From the NCBI GenBank assembly GCA_043758775.1, contig JAYVMU010000002.1, positions 13,764-77,763 on the forward strand: 64,000 nucleotides of DNA. Reading direction: 5' to 3'. Shown here one piece after another: positions 43,201 through 50,923 of this stretch (position 1 is the first letter of the stretch; each line of letters starts with the position of its first letter). Under the pieces are notes generated by a model. The model saw nothing but the letters and a program-made list of their open reading frames with translations. It had not been told where the DNA came from and ran no database searches. Origin of the DNA: JACMMS01 sp043758775 (GTDB lineage: Bacteria; Pseudomonadota; Gammaproteobacteria; Burkholderiales; Methylophilaceae). Both the position numbers and the translations under genes were made by a program.

Positions 43201-45386
43201 TTTTTAATCGGAATCGCACTCCAAGTAGAAAGCATCACAGTTTTTGTTGAGTTTTGAAGTGACCCATCAAAATTTAATCCACTTACCTTTTCACCATTCA
43301 CTTTAATAGTCACGACTTGGCCTGGTGCATGCTTAATAGCTGCTTTAATCACTGGCAATGCCGGTTGGAAGTTAGCTTGAGGATGCAACCATTCCACTCC
43401 AGCAGTAGCAGTTGCAAGCCATTCTGTGTTGTAGGGTAGTTTCTCAATCAATTGCAGTTGGCGTTGGTTTGCACCATCTGTTGGCAAGGCTTCTGGTTTG
43501 CTGGTGTCCTCTTTTGCACCGGCTATTTTCTGTACATAAAAATTAGCGCGCCACATCGTACCACCTTGAATATTCACAAATTGTGAATAATTACGACCAG
43601 CAAAGCGGCTATTGGCTTCACAAGTCATTACTTCATAATTGCTAGGTAATGAATCTTTGTCCAGTTGCACCACGTGCGTACCTGGCCTGATGTTATCTGC
43701 ATGCCAACGACCGTCTTTATCTGTGGTGATGTACGTGCCGTCCTCAAGTAATATGCGTACGCCTTGCAAGCCGACTAAATCATCTTCCACTTTGCTATTG
43801 CAGCCCACAATCACACGGCCAACCAATAATGATTTGCTGCGATACAAATCTTCATTTACAGTCACGCTTGCGTGCGCAATATTTGAGCTTTGGCTAGTCG
43901 AATAAGCGATATTATCGGCCAATCCTAATTTAGTTCCTGCCGCCACCTCTGCCACATAATTCAGCGTTACGGTTGCACCTGCGGCGATAGTGCCAATATT
44001 AAAGCTCGGTGTTTGGCCATCTTTAGAGATATTTGGCTCGGCAATCGCAACACCGTTTAATCTGACTGATTTTTTGGTGTAGCGAAAACCTTGTGGAAAG
44101 GTATCTGCAATCACTACATTATTGGCAACTGTTGCTGCAGCATTTTGAATAGTGATGCTATATGGTACAAAATCGCCAATGGCCACCAATGTTTTAGTCG
44201 TCGTTTTATTAATTACCAAACTACCACCAATGGTATGTGAATCTAAAGGCACATCAATTTTAACTGCTGGCCCAGGATTGAGTGGGAAAGCGCCACCATA
44301 TGAAGCGCCAGTGCCAATGGGGCCAACGACGACAAAGCCTGCAGCGGGTGCAGCATTAGTAGAAGGGAATACATAACTACCTGGCGGTAAAATACGCAAA
44401 TGGTAATTGCCAGGTGCTACACGTGGAAAACGATAGCCACCAGCTACCATCGCTGGGTCGCATATGGTATTGCTTCCCGATATCACTGGTTGCGGCAATG
44501 TTGTTGTGCCGTTATCGCACAATACATTGGCAGGCAAGCCAGTTGCATTGCTGATTAATGTCACTGAAGCGCCATTTGCTGGTACGCCAGTGACACTATC
44601 AAACAAGATGCCAAATGGGTCGACCAATGCCTTTGTCGTCATGGTAATGGGTGCGCCAGCAGGCGGCGTATCAGTATAGCTTGCAGTAATGTTTTGGTTG
44701 TCGCCTGCATTCAGTGTGCAATTATTAGGTGCAACCGCATTGCTGTTGGTTTGAATATACCCGACAAACACCCCTGTGGAAGGCCCGGTTTCGGTTAAGG
44801 TTAAGGTTTCTGAATCACCAGATAGTGTAGTGACTGTCGTTGTAATTGTCTCGGCCACCAGTGGGTTTTTATTTTGATTTAAATCTGTTATCCGAATAAA
44901 TAATGGGTCGCCATTAGTATAGGTTGTTGTCGGCGCCAAACTTAATGCGCCCGGCACGGCAAGTCCGCTGGCAGGTGTGGTGATGTAGGTAGGTGCTGGC
45001 AAAGATGAACCACCACAGCTCGTCGTGCTAACCTGTTGTTGAGGGCTTGCACCAGTTGGGTCAAACTGTAAAAACTCAATCTTGATAGGTGAGAGGCCGC
45101 CCACGGTAAGCGTGGCAATAGGGCTGGGGATCGATACGCTGCTAGCACCGTTATTATAGGTAGCGGTGGCGGTATTGTTAATCACCGTACCAGAGGGCGT
45201 TGCTGCCATGGTTATTGTACTTGTTGTAAGCGCTAGGATGATTGAAACAAACAACGCTTTATGCTGCACGCGATTGCTTACGCGCAGCATAAAGCGTGCT
45301 GGCATTGCGGCCAACACGCTAGGCAACAGCGCACACACGTGGCTAGCCGAGTGTGTGCGTGTTATCAGTAGTACTTTTTTTAACAT
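40242..45386 (-). CDS. Giant surface protein: DUF11/SdrD-type beta-sandwich domains plus large C-terminal outer-membrane barrel
   Basis: The frame encodes 1714 residues. A long signal region ends near residue 62 (ALFVSIILALTTSTITMAA). Then come beta-sandwich modules: an N-terminal ATPSGTVINNTATATYNNG unit, a DUF11 domain (about 385-500: INKTTTKTLVAIGDFVPYSI), and a SpaA/SdrD-like carboxypeptidase-regulatory fold (about 515-610: ILLEDGTYITTDKDGRWHAD, IRPGTHVVQLD). From about 900 on, alternating strands typical of outer-membrane barrels run to YFNVRVKF, with a 19-residue tail after it. The size suggests an outer-membrane anchor or usher-like platform for the co-encoded small DUF11 proteins. ATG 45386 lacks a Shine-Dalgarno; M33 (ATG 45290) would give a standard signal peptide. 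Function is unknown. Confidence 0.75.
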   Translation of the reverse strand: MLKKVLLITRTHSASHVCALLPSVLAAMPARFMLRVSNRVQHKALFVSIILALTTSTITMAATPSGTVINNTATATYNNGASSVSIPSPIATLTVGGLSPIKIEFLQFDPTGASPQQQVSTTSCGGSSLPAPTYITTPASGLAVPGALSLAPTTTYTNGDPLFIRITDLNQNKNPLVAETITTTVTTLSGDSETLTLTETGPSTGVFVGYIQTNSNAVAPNNCTLNAGDNQNITASYTDTPPAGAPITMTTKALVDPFGILFDSVTGVPANGASVTLISNATGLPANVLCDNGTTTLPQPVISGSNTICDPAMVAGGYRFPRVAPGNYHLRILPPGSYVFPSTNAAPAAGFVVVGPIGTGASYGGAFPLNPGPAVKIDVPLDSHTIGGSLVINKTTTKTLVAIGDFVPYSITIQNAAATVANNVVIADTFPQGFRYTKKSVRLNGVAIAEPNISKDGQTPSFNIGTIAAGATVTLNYVAEVAAGTKLGLADNIAYSTSQSSNIAHASVTVNEDLYRSKSLLVGRVIVGCNSKVEDDLVGLQGVRILLEDGTYITTDKDGRWHADNIRPGTHVVQLDKDSLPSNYEVMTCEANSRFAGRNYSQFVNIQGGTMWRANFYVQKIAGAKEDTSKPEALPTDGANQRQLQLIEKLPYNTEWLATATAGVEWLHPQANFQPALPVIKAAIKHAPGQVVTIKVNGEKVSGLNFDGSLQNSTKTVMLSTWSAIPIKNGDNLLNVTITDKEGKTVFEEKRTIHYGVSIAHAEFDEKLSHLLADGKTRPVIAVRMLDDAGKPVRRGVVGEFQINAPYQTLSQFEQIQREPLAARPGGKAHFEIGADGIANIELMPTTQTGEVVLSFDFGNSIQSNSSKPLNEIRAWLAPGQRDWVLVGFAEGTAEGKKLSGNMTALSNSGAADQLFDQNRVAFYAKGTIKGEYLLTMSYDSAKQRGQNPNNLKQAIDPNQYYTLYADATQPQFDAASASKLYLKIEKSQFYAMFGDYDTGLTVTELSRYSRTLNGVKSEYKGKQFSYNAFATQTSQAFKRDEIRGDGTSGLYHLTSGNIVQNSDKITIETRDRFHNEVIINSQSLQRYLDYDIDPILGTLFFHQPIQTFDSNLNPTYIVAEYESDDNKDAKLSYGGRAAYKPNEQTEIGLTHIHEGNVGNIGNLTGVDATYNYDAKTKIRTEYAETSSTLSGVKNSGDAWLVEATRQDEKTNARVYAREQQSGFGLGQQAAGENGTRKMGADGTYKLNLETQLQSEAYQQETLSTGEKRNVADAKVQWQKDALTADAGLRVVQDNNVQTNNSSDPTTQTSKQAIAGVSYALFEKKLVLHADVATSISGSSESSDFPNSLRLGADYKLNQQTTLFATQEFAEGTNIKANTTRVGMRTNPWQGGEMSAALGNEIQQDSDRLFASMGLTQRWQINEHWQADAGLDRSQTVKNTGTQLNTNVPLVSGGGLNGVAGDTSDFTAASIGAHYSDKLWSANSRAEYRTSSTDDKVNLLAGIQRNLDGGRSVAAGFTYTDISGTSANTINSTDLDIRVSAAYRPNDSSLIWLDRLDYISNNTADIINGDNAKKLVNNFNANYMPNRHMQIALQYGSKYVIDDISGSSYKGYTDLLGVELRYDVTAKWDVGIHGSMLHSWNGGQRDYAIGTSVGYNVMENAWVSVGYNIRGFTDNDFSDAEYRVKGFYFNVRVKFDQDTLGLNKPNTANPLERK
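45254..45359 (-). repeat. Two strong hairpins at the start of the giant surface gene
   Basis: ACGCTTTATGCTG (45254-45266) pairs perfectly with 45285-45297, with an inner CGCG/CGCG pair in the loop. CGCACACAC (45330-45338) pairs with 45351-45359 around an 8-base GGCTAGCC palindrome. Both fall in the first 45 codons, and the first hairpin buries the alternative ATG at 45290. Confidence 0.7.
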
Positions 45387-45406
45387 TTAAATATTTTCAA
45401 CACGCA

Positions 45407-46672
45407 TTACTGGATAAACGCGTTGAAATACACCGTAATATAACTACCTGCAGCCAACGTAGCTGCTGCTGGTGCGGTAATTGCACTAGTGGCTAACGCG
45501 TTGAAAGTAATAGTAATCACTTGACCAGCAATACTTGCACCCGCTGTTGTCGCATTGGCTGCCACACCAGGAGCTACCACACCAGGACCAACGCCAGCGC
45601 CTGTTACCGCAGCAAAGCCAGTAGTAGGTGACAAGCTTGTTCCGCCACCTGGTATACATGCTGCCGCGCCACCTGTGCCACTGTTAAGCTTGGTGTCAAA
45701 GGCAAGTTGCGAAACCAAAGTATCAGCTAAGCTTGTAAGCGTTGCTGGCGATGCTCCTGTATTGGCAACTGTGATTGCATATTGCACAGCTCCACCTGGG
45801 ATGTTTTTCGGATTTGAGCCGCCATTAGCAGGGTCACATATTGGTGTAACTATTTTTGAAACCGCAAGCGTTGCAGTCACTACACGATACTGACTACGTG
45901 CAGAAGACTTGGCATCGTTGGCACCATCATCTGTACCCGCAGCATCAGCAAATACAACATCAACGTTTGCCGTATTAGCACCAACGGTTGCTGTCAGTGT
46001 TGGACCTAATGAACCTGGAGTTGCTGTATAACCAGTTGCAGTAAAGGTACCTTGAGCTGTCGCAATCAAGTTAACAACGGCATTGTCGCCATTGACTTGC
46101 CCTGCAGGAATAGTACACACCACAAACACGGTGGCAGAGTTTCCTGATATAAGCTCATCAACGTATGTTGCTGCTAAGTCTGTACCCGGATTGTAAACAC
46201 CGTTGCCATTGGTATCTAGAAACGTGGAACAAGAGGTCGCATCAAAATTATCGGTGCCATTAGGAGCAAAAAGAATAGTACCGTTTGCTAGGTTCGCTGT
46301 CGTTAAGCTAAGGTCAATGGGCGAGTTGCCGTTGTTGGTCACAGTAAAAGTAGATGCTTGCGCCGTTGCACCTGGTACAACTGACGTAAACGTACCTGGC
46401 CCAGTTACCAGTGGATTGATTTTCGCATCCACTAAGAAGGTGGTGGCAGTACCTGCACCAGCTGAGTTACCAGTTGTTGAAGAGCCAATGGCTGTTTGTG
46501 CCACAGCGCCAACTGAGTAGCTCAAAGTTGCCAAGTTAGAAACAGAAGTGCCAACGGGCGTACCGACTGGTGCCGCCCACGCGCTAATACTGCTAAAGCC
46601 CAACATCAAGCCCGCGGCAATTAAGCCGAACGCTTTGAGTTTTGATGGGCCATGTAAATTAAAATATTTCAT
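45407..46672 (-). CDS. Secreted DUF11-type surface protein
   Basis: This 421-residue protein has a signal peptide (LKAFGLIAAGLMLGFSSISA, cleavage after AWA). Two beta-sandwich halves follow: an N-terminal GTPVGTSVSNLATLSYSV unit with FTVTNNGNSPIDLSL, then a DUF11-like half starting LAVSKIVTPICDPANGG with SNPKNIPGGAVQYAITVANT. DTNGNGVYNPGTD resembles an EF-hand-type calcium loop. The C-terminus ends in the strand ITVYFNAFIQ without any sorting tail. The ATG is preceded by AAGGAG. It shares the CDPxNGxSNPKNIPG block with the 694-residue protein of the same operon, so the two are paralogous in that half. It is likely a building block or ligand of the outer-membrane complex. Confidence 0.8.
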   Translation of the reverse strand: MKYFNLHGPSKLKAFGLIAAGLMLGFSSISAWAAPVGTPVGTSVSNLATLSYSVGAVAQTAIGSSTTGNSAGAGTATTFLVDAKINPLVTGPGTFTSVVPGATAQASTFTVTNNGNSPIDLSLTTANLANGTILFAPNGTDNFDATSCSTFLDTNGNGVYNPGTDLAATYVDELISGNSATVFVVCTIPAGQVNGDNAVVNLIATAQGTFTATGYTATPGSLGPTLTATVGANTANVDVVFADAAGTDDGANDAKSSARSQYRVVTATLAVSKIVTPICDPANGGSNPKNIPGGAVQYAITVANTGASPATLTSLADTLVSQLAFDTKLNSGTGGAAACIPGGGTSLSPTTGFAAVTGAGVGPGVVAPGVAANATTAGASIAGQVITITFNALATSAITAPAAATLAAGSYITVYFNAFIQ

Positions 46673-46708
46673 GGTATTGCTCCTTAAAAAAATAAAATTA
46701 AAACTAAT

Positions 46709-46738
46709 TTATTACTGGTTGCATTTACGTACTGTTAA
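46709..46738 (-). promoter_or_regulatory. Possible internal promoter before the 421-residue DUF11 gene
   Basis: On the minus strand TTAACA (46733-46738) and TAATAA (46709-46714) are separated by 18 bases, ending about 36 bases before the ATG. This may drive the last three genes separately, downstream of the terminator-like hairpin. Confidence 0.4.
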
Positions 46739-46827
46739 TAAAAAGCGGTTTTTTGTTGGGTGGGCTGTGTTGTCCGCGGCTATTAAGTAATCGCACGAAC
46801 AAATCTGGTCGCCAAATATAATAAAAT

Positions 46828-46845
46828 GCCGGCGGTGGCGCCGGC
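46828..46845 (-). terminator. Intrinsic-terminator-like hairpin inside the surface operon
   Basis: On the minus strand GCCGGCG-CCAC-CGCCGGC is followed by ATTTTATTATATTT. A 7-base all-GC stem with a U-rich tail makes a fair terminator or attenuator after the 164-residue gene and before the 421-residue gene. Confidence 0.6.
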
Positions 46846-46860
46846 TGCGGAATCATGTGA

Positions 46861-46882
46861 CGCGGCGGGTGTACCCGCCGCG
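46861..46882. repeat. Perfect 10-base GC-rich inverted repeat
   Basis: CGCGGCGGGT and ACCCGCCGCG flank only two bases. It stands 15 bases from the terminator-like hairpin in otherwise AT-rich DNA, and may be a second part of an attenuator, an RNA-stabilising element or a REP-like repeat. Confidence 0.7.
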
Positions 46883-46943
46883 GGCTTAACAAGTAATTTT
46901 GCATATTAGGTATTCAAATGATTTAAGTTATTTACGGTGGTAT

Positions 46944-47438
46944 TTACTTAACTACCGCTTTAAATGTCAAAGTGCCTGTTTGTGCTGGCGCTAGCTCACC
47001 CTTGTACGTCCAACGGATGTTTGTATATTCCTCAGCTGCTGGAGGGCGTACTTTGCCTTCTTTAGTCGTCACGCTTAATTTATCTTCTGCACTATAGGTT
47101 TTACCGCCATCCGTCGAAAATGTGATGTCTGTATTTGCGCCGGCCGCGCTGCCAATGGTGTAGCGCATATGCTCTGGCACGGGGTTATTAATGACAATAT
47201 TGCCAACCGATTTATCGGATATATTTTTAAAAGTGGTGGTATAAATCACTTCACCATCAGGCCCAACTTTTTGCGCAGGGATGCGCTTGGTTTCTTTAGT
47301 GCCGTCTTTGTTGATGGTCACTTTATCTACTTCAGCCACGCTTTTAACTTCAACTGCCCCTGCTGCAGCAAAAGCAATATGCGTTAAACTAAAAACCGCT
47401 ACTGAAATAACTGATATTAATAACTGTTTGATTTTCAT
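46944..47438 (-). CDS. Small secreted DUF11-like protein
   Basis: The 164-residue protein has a signal peptide (MKIKQLLISVISVAVFSLTH, cleavage after AFA) and one beta-sandwich domain: VEVKSVAEVDKVTINKDGTK, then PDGEVIYTTTFKNISDKSVG, NIVINNPVPEHMRYTIGSA and a final strand TGTLTFKAVVK. This is the minimal unit of the group. AAAGGAAAG precedes the ATG. It lies between two larger DUF11 proteins in the operon and is followed by strong hairpins that could cut transcription, so it may be made in larger amounts than the downstream genes. Its function is unknown; a structural subunit is one option. Confidence 0.8.
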   Translation of the reverse strand: MKIKQLLISVISVAVFSLTHIAFAAAGAVEVKSVAEVDKVTINKDGTKETKRIPAQKVGPDGEVIYTTTFKNISDKSVGNIVINNPVPEHMRYTIGSAAGANTDITFSTDGGKTYSAEDKLSVTTKEGKVRPPAAEEYTNIRWTYKGELAPAQTGTLTFKAVVK

Positions 47439-47463
47439 AATCTTTCCTTTAAAAAATGGACAA

Positions 47464-48492
47464 CTAATTTACAAGTGCTTTAAATTGAATTAAAAAAGTA
47501 TTGGGCGAAAGCACATTGCCCAAATTCACATCTACCGTATTGGCAGTAAAATCTGCATTATCAGCATCTATCACATCGGTACGTGCTGCGCCATTCACTG
47601 TGATGCTGCCCGGTACATAAGTTAAGTTAGTTGGAATTGGGTCTTGCACAGCTAGAGCAATTGCCGTGCCAACACCTGATAAGTTAACCTGAATCTGGTA
47701 GGTCACCGTATCGCCCGGCTTAAACGCTGTCAGGCAAGCAGGGCTGGGTGCACATAAAACTGATTTATTGAGAACAACTGATAAACCAATCTTGTAAGCT
47801 GATGCGGCTGATGCGGCTGCGTCTCGCAGAGCATCTCCAGCAACGCCCGCCAAAGGCGCCTGTGTGTCCGCAAAAACGATGTCGATTCCATTAGTATTTG
47901 GTCCTGATGTTTGCGTTAATACACCAGTTGCTGATGTGCCTGCGGCACGGGTAGTAGCGGTAAGCGCTACAGCAGAAACTTGATTGGAAGTAGCGCTTGA
48001 CGGAATATTACATACTAAATAAACTTTCGCGCTTGCATCTGGCGCAAGATTGCCAATAAACGTGGCTAAGTCCTGACCAGCTTGATAACCAGGCGTAGTT
48101 CCATCTTCTACATGAATGCTACAGCTGGTTACATTAAAAGTTGTACCACTGCCAAAAGGGTCAGCAATTCCTGTTAGCGTATCCGTTAATGCGTAATCTT
48201 CTGTCGTATTGCCTAAATTAGTGACAACAAAGTTTGTCACCACACCAGACTGGCCAATTGCCGCGCCTATTTCACTCGTGTCCGAGGTTGTGACAGATAA
48301 ATTGACTTTATGGTCGACGATAAAGCTAGCTACATTGCTGGAAATGGGTGCTTGCGGTATTGTGTTTACGCTGAAAACAAGCGTTGCGATAATGCTAATA
48401 TTAGTGCCTGCTAGCGTACCAGCCGCATGCGTATTGGTACTCAGCAGCATTAAATTAGCCAATAAAATTCCTCTGAAAATGAAAGTGCGCAT
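47464..48492 (-). CDS. Secreted DUF11-type surface protein
   Basis: This 342-residue protein has a signal peptide (RTFIFRGILLANLMLLSTNT, cleavage after THA). Its plan matches the 421-residue protein: GTLAGTNISIIATLVFSVNT and FVVTNLGNTTEDYAL in the first half, VCNIPSSATSNQVSA, GIDIVFADTQ in the middle, then LNKSVLCAPSPACLTAFKPG, TVTYQIQVNLSGVG and PTNLTYVPGSITVNG. It ends in FLIQFKALVN with no sorting tail. The ATG directly abuts the stop of the upstream gene, so the two are co-translated. Cysteine pairs suggest disulfides outside the cytosol. Confidence 0.8.
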   Translation of the reverse strand: MRTFIFRGILLANLMLLSTNTHAAGTLAGTNISIIATLVFSVNTIPQAPISSNVASFIVDHKVNLSVTTSDTSEIGAAIGQSGVVTNFVVTNLGNTTEDYALTDTLTGIADPFGSGTTFNVTSCSIHVEDGTTPGYQAGQDLATFIGNLAPDASAKVYLVCNIPSSATSNQVSAVALTATTRAAGTSATGVLTQTSGPNTNGIDIVFADTQAPLAGVAGDALRDAAASAASAYKIGLSVVLNKSVLCAPSPACLTAFKPGDTVTYQIQVNLSGVGTAIALAVQDPIPTNLTYVPGSITVNGAARTDVIDADNADFTANTVDVNLGNVLSPNTFLIQFKALVN

Positions 48493-50577
48493 TTAATTTA
48501 CCACCACATTAAAAGTCACAGTGACAGACTCACCCGGTTTGAGCTCACCTGCTGTGTAGGTATTAGCGCCAAAAGTGCCAGCAGGCAATGCGGCGGCGTA
48601 ATCGATGGTGATATTGGGGTTGGCGTAAGTTGCACCATCCGCATCAGCCACATTGGTCAGAAATTTGGGATAGCCTGTACGTGTGCTGCTACCCCCAACA
48701 TTGATATTAAAGCCTTTGCCGACTGCGCCACCTGCCTGTATTACGCCTGGTGGTACGGTGCTGTTACAAGTAGCCGCAGTTGCACCCTGTACATCATTAG
48801 GATCAAAAGTTAGAAAGCTCACTAATGCATCTGTCACAGTGTTTAAGGTGGCTGAAGCTGTGCCTGTATTGGCAATGATGATGGTATAACGGGTGATTGA
48901 GCCAGGTATATTTTTTGGGTTTGAACTGCCATTGACTGGGTCACATACCAAGGTCACAGTTTTCTGCACATTGAGTGCAGCCGATGTCACGTTAATATTG
49001 ATTTCGTCAATATTCCAAAAATTAGCTTGGCTAGTAGGTGTAGTGGGTTGGCCAGAGATATTGATTAAATTGCCACCAATGTCGCGCGCATAGACGCGAA
49101 TTAACCAGTTAGGGCCTGGCACAAATCCTGCGGGAATAACCAAAGCTGCGGTGTTCGTCCAAGTAGCGTCATTGGCTGTTGCATCGCCATGCGTACCATC
49201 GTTATACAGAATAATGCCGCCTGCAACTAAAGTACCCACATTATCAAATACATCTGCAGTGACTGGTGTGCCTGCAAAGTTAGGCTGAGCATCGACTTGA
49301 GCTGTAATAGAGAGCGTTTGCCCAGCAGTAAAGACCGCAGCAGCTACTGGCAATGTAATATTGACGCCGTAAGCCTGAGGTGTGCCTAGTGTTGCTGTAA
49401 CCACTGACCATTCCACATCGTCAATCAGAAACCAAGACTGAAACTGATTAATGGTTTGTGTACGAATCTCTAGTGTTAAAGTTTTGCCAGCGGCCGCTGC
49501 AGGGAGGGCGACGGTACAGGTCACCCAAGGTTCTTGCAGTCGATTAAAAGTGGCAGACATCCCTAATGTATGGTTGTTTGATGCAGAGCCATTATCCCAC
49601 CCATTATAGTTACCGTAACCTGGTTGGGTTGTGGTAGCTGCGCTTGCATTAAAGTTTGGACTAAATGGACATGTTGCATAGCTATTTGGTGCAATACTTG
49701 GGTCAACAATATTTAAGACTGTAGTCGCGCCATTCAGTAAGCGAATTCTAATGAAATCGAAATTGGTGGGGTTTGCAGCGTTTACTGCACTATCCCAGCC
49801 TTCTGGTTTAACTCTAACTGAAATACTGCCAAGGCCTGATGCAGGAAATGTAATAGTTTTTGTAAGAACTGCAGTACCGCCAATATCAGCTGAGGAGCGG
49901 AAACCTTCAAGATAAGAACCCGCACCTGTATTAGCATTGCCGTTAGTAGTCATCGTTTGACCAGAGGCGGCATCGGTTACCGTTACAGTTTCATTAGTAC
50001 GTAATTGCGCATCCATTGTTGTACCGGTGCGGGTAGCCGTTGCCCAACCTGGTGGAATTTGTGGGCTTGCACCAGCAATCGGCCCTTGTTCAAAGTTGCC
50101 ATTAATAGGTGTTTGTGGATTAACTGGTTTAACACCGTTAGCAGTAATATCAAAATACAGGTAGTAAGTAACCGCACCAGCATCCTGCAAAATAAAACGC
50201 ACTTCACCTTTGCCGTCCCCAGTCGGGTCAGTTGCACCAGCGTATACAGAGTCAGTAAATTCTTGATTGGTGGCAAGAACACCTGTCGAACGAACAACTC
50301 GTGGAGAATTAGCATCAAATGTGCCGGACACACCAAGAGTCGTCAATAGTGTCACAAAATTGACATCTACTTTGACGGTGCTATTGATGGTTGCTCCGGC
50401 AGGAATATTAATGGGTACGCGATAATGCCAATCTGGCGCGACGTTTACCGCGTTTTGATCGTACCATGCAGGCACGCGCAAATCGGCGAAAGCCTTATTA
50501 GCAGGCGCTCCCAGGCCTGTTAATAAGATAACCCCAATCATTAAATTCGCTATTATGCGTTGTGAAGTTAGCTTCAA
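48493..50577 (-). CDS. First gene of surface operon: large secreted protein with C-terminal DUF11 domain
   Basis: The 694-residue protein starts at TTG 50577 with AAGGGGA five bases upstream. A signal peptide (cleavage after KAFA) is followed by a DUF2341-like start (WHYRVPINIPAGATINSTVK, YYLYFDITANG), a carbohydrate-binding-like region (NGNFEQGPIAGASPQIPPGW; the later ITFPASGLGSISVRVKPEGW; then WFLIDDVEWSVV), a second sandwich with TADVFDNVGTLVAGG, and a C-terminal DUF11-like domain beginning LNVQKTVTLVCDPVNG with SNPKNIPGSITRYTIIIANT. It ends VTVTFNVVVN. It may be the outermost or adhesive part because it is the largest secreted component. No enzymatic motif is seen. Confidence 0.78.
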   Translation of the reverse strand: MKLTSQRIIANLMIGVILLTGLGAPANKAFADLRVPAWYDQNAVNVAPDWHYRVPINIPAGATINSTVKVDVNFVTLLTTLGVSGTFDANSPRVVRSTGVLATNQEFTDSVYAGATDPTGDGKGEVRFILQDAGAVTYYLYFDITANGVKPVNPQTPINGNFEQGPIAGASPQIPPGWATATRTGTTMDAQLRTNETVTVTDAASGQTMTTNGNANTGAGSYLEGFRSSADIGGTAVLTKTITFPASGLGSISVRVKPEGWDSAVNAANPTNFDFIRIRLLNGATTVLNIVDPSIAPNSYATCPFSPNFNASAATTTQPGYGNYNGWDNGSASNNHTLGMSATFNRLQEPWVTCTVALPAAAAGKTLTLEIRTQTINQFQSWFLIDDVEWSVVTATLGTPQAYGVNITLPVAAAVFTAGQTLSITAQVDAQPNFAGTPVTADVFDNVGTLVAGGIILYNDGTHGDATANDATWTNTAALVIPAGFVPGPNWLIRVYARDIGGNLINISGQPTTPTSQANFWNIDEININVTSAALNVQKTVTLVCDPVNGSSNPKNIPGSITRYTIIIANTGTASATLNTVTDALVSFLTFDPNDVQGATAATCNSTVPPGVIQAGGAVGKGFNINVGGSSTRTGYPKFLTNVADADGATYANPNITIDYAAALPAGTFGANTYTAGELKPGESVTVTFNVVVN

Positions 50578-50923
50578 CGCGTCCCCTTGATTATGTAATA
50601 CATTAATTATTGTTAGCTAACTTACTATTAAATATATTTATTTATGCAAATTATATATCAGGTATTGGGCTATAGCCGATTGTCAACTACCAGTTGACAA
50701 TTGTTTACTATAATGAACTTTTGTTTACTAAAGCATGCGCATAACAGTGTCAATTTTTTTGTTTATTAAATGACTATTTTGACATCAAGTAATACTCAAA
50801 CTGAGCTAACATAGATTCATAGCAATGGCTGATATAATTCGCTTCAATTAATTAAGTGGCATGAGGTTGTTAAGCCTTTTAACCAATTATTAATTAACAA
50901 TTAAATAATTTAGGGAATCATCA
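50578..50923. promoter_or_regulatory. Regulatory region upstream of the surface operon and dedA
   Basis: This 346-base divergent intergenic region holds a GGCTATAGCC palindrome (50668-50677), a 10-base dyad ATTGTCAACT / AGTTGACAAT with ACC between (50679-50701), an exact direct repeat TTGTTTACTA at 50701-50710 and 50721-50730, and a 9/10 match TTGTTTATTA at 50759-50768. An extended -10 for dedA (TGATATAAT) is at 50830-50838. The clustered sites look like a regulator-binding region for the surface operon. Confidence 0.6.
50830..50838 (+). promoter_or_regulatory. Extended -10 promoter for dedA-type gene
   Basis: TGATATAAT has both the TG extension and a perfect -10, 86 bases before the dedA-type ATG. 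A -35 element is poor (CATAGA), which extended -10 promoters tolerate. Confidence 0.5.

Noticed and set aside
40296..46790. Many long plus-strand open frames opposite the surface operon
   Set aside because: They are shadows of long, low-complexity minus-strand genes; none has a start context, signal or recognisable motif.
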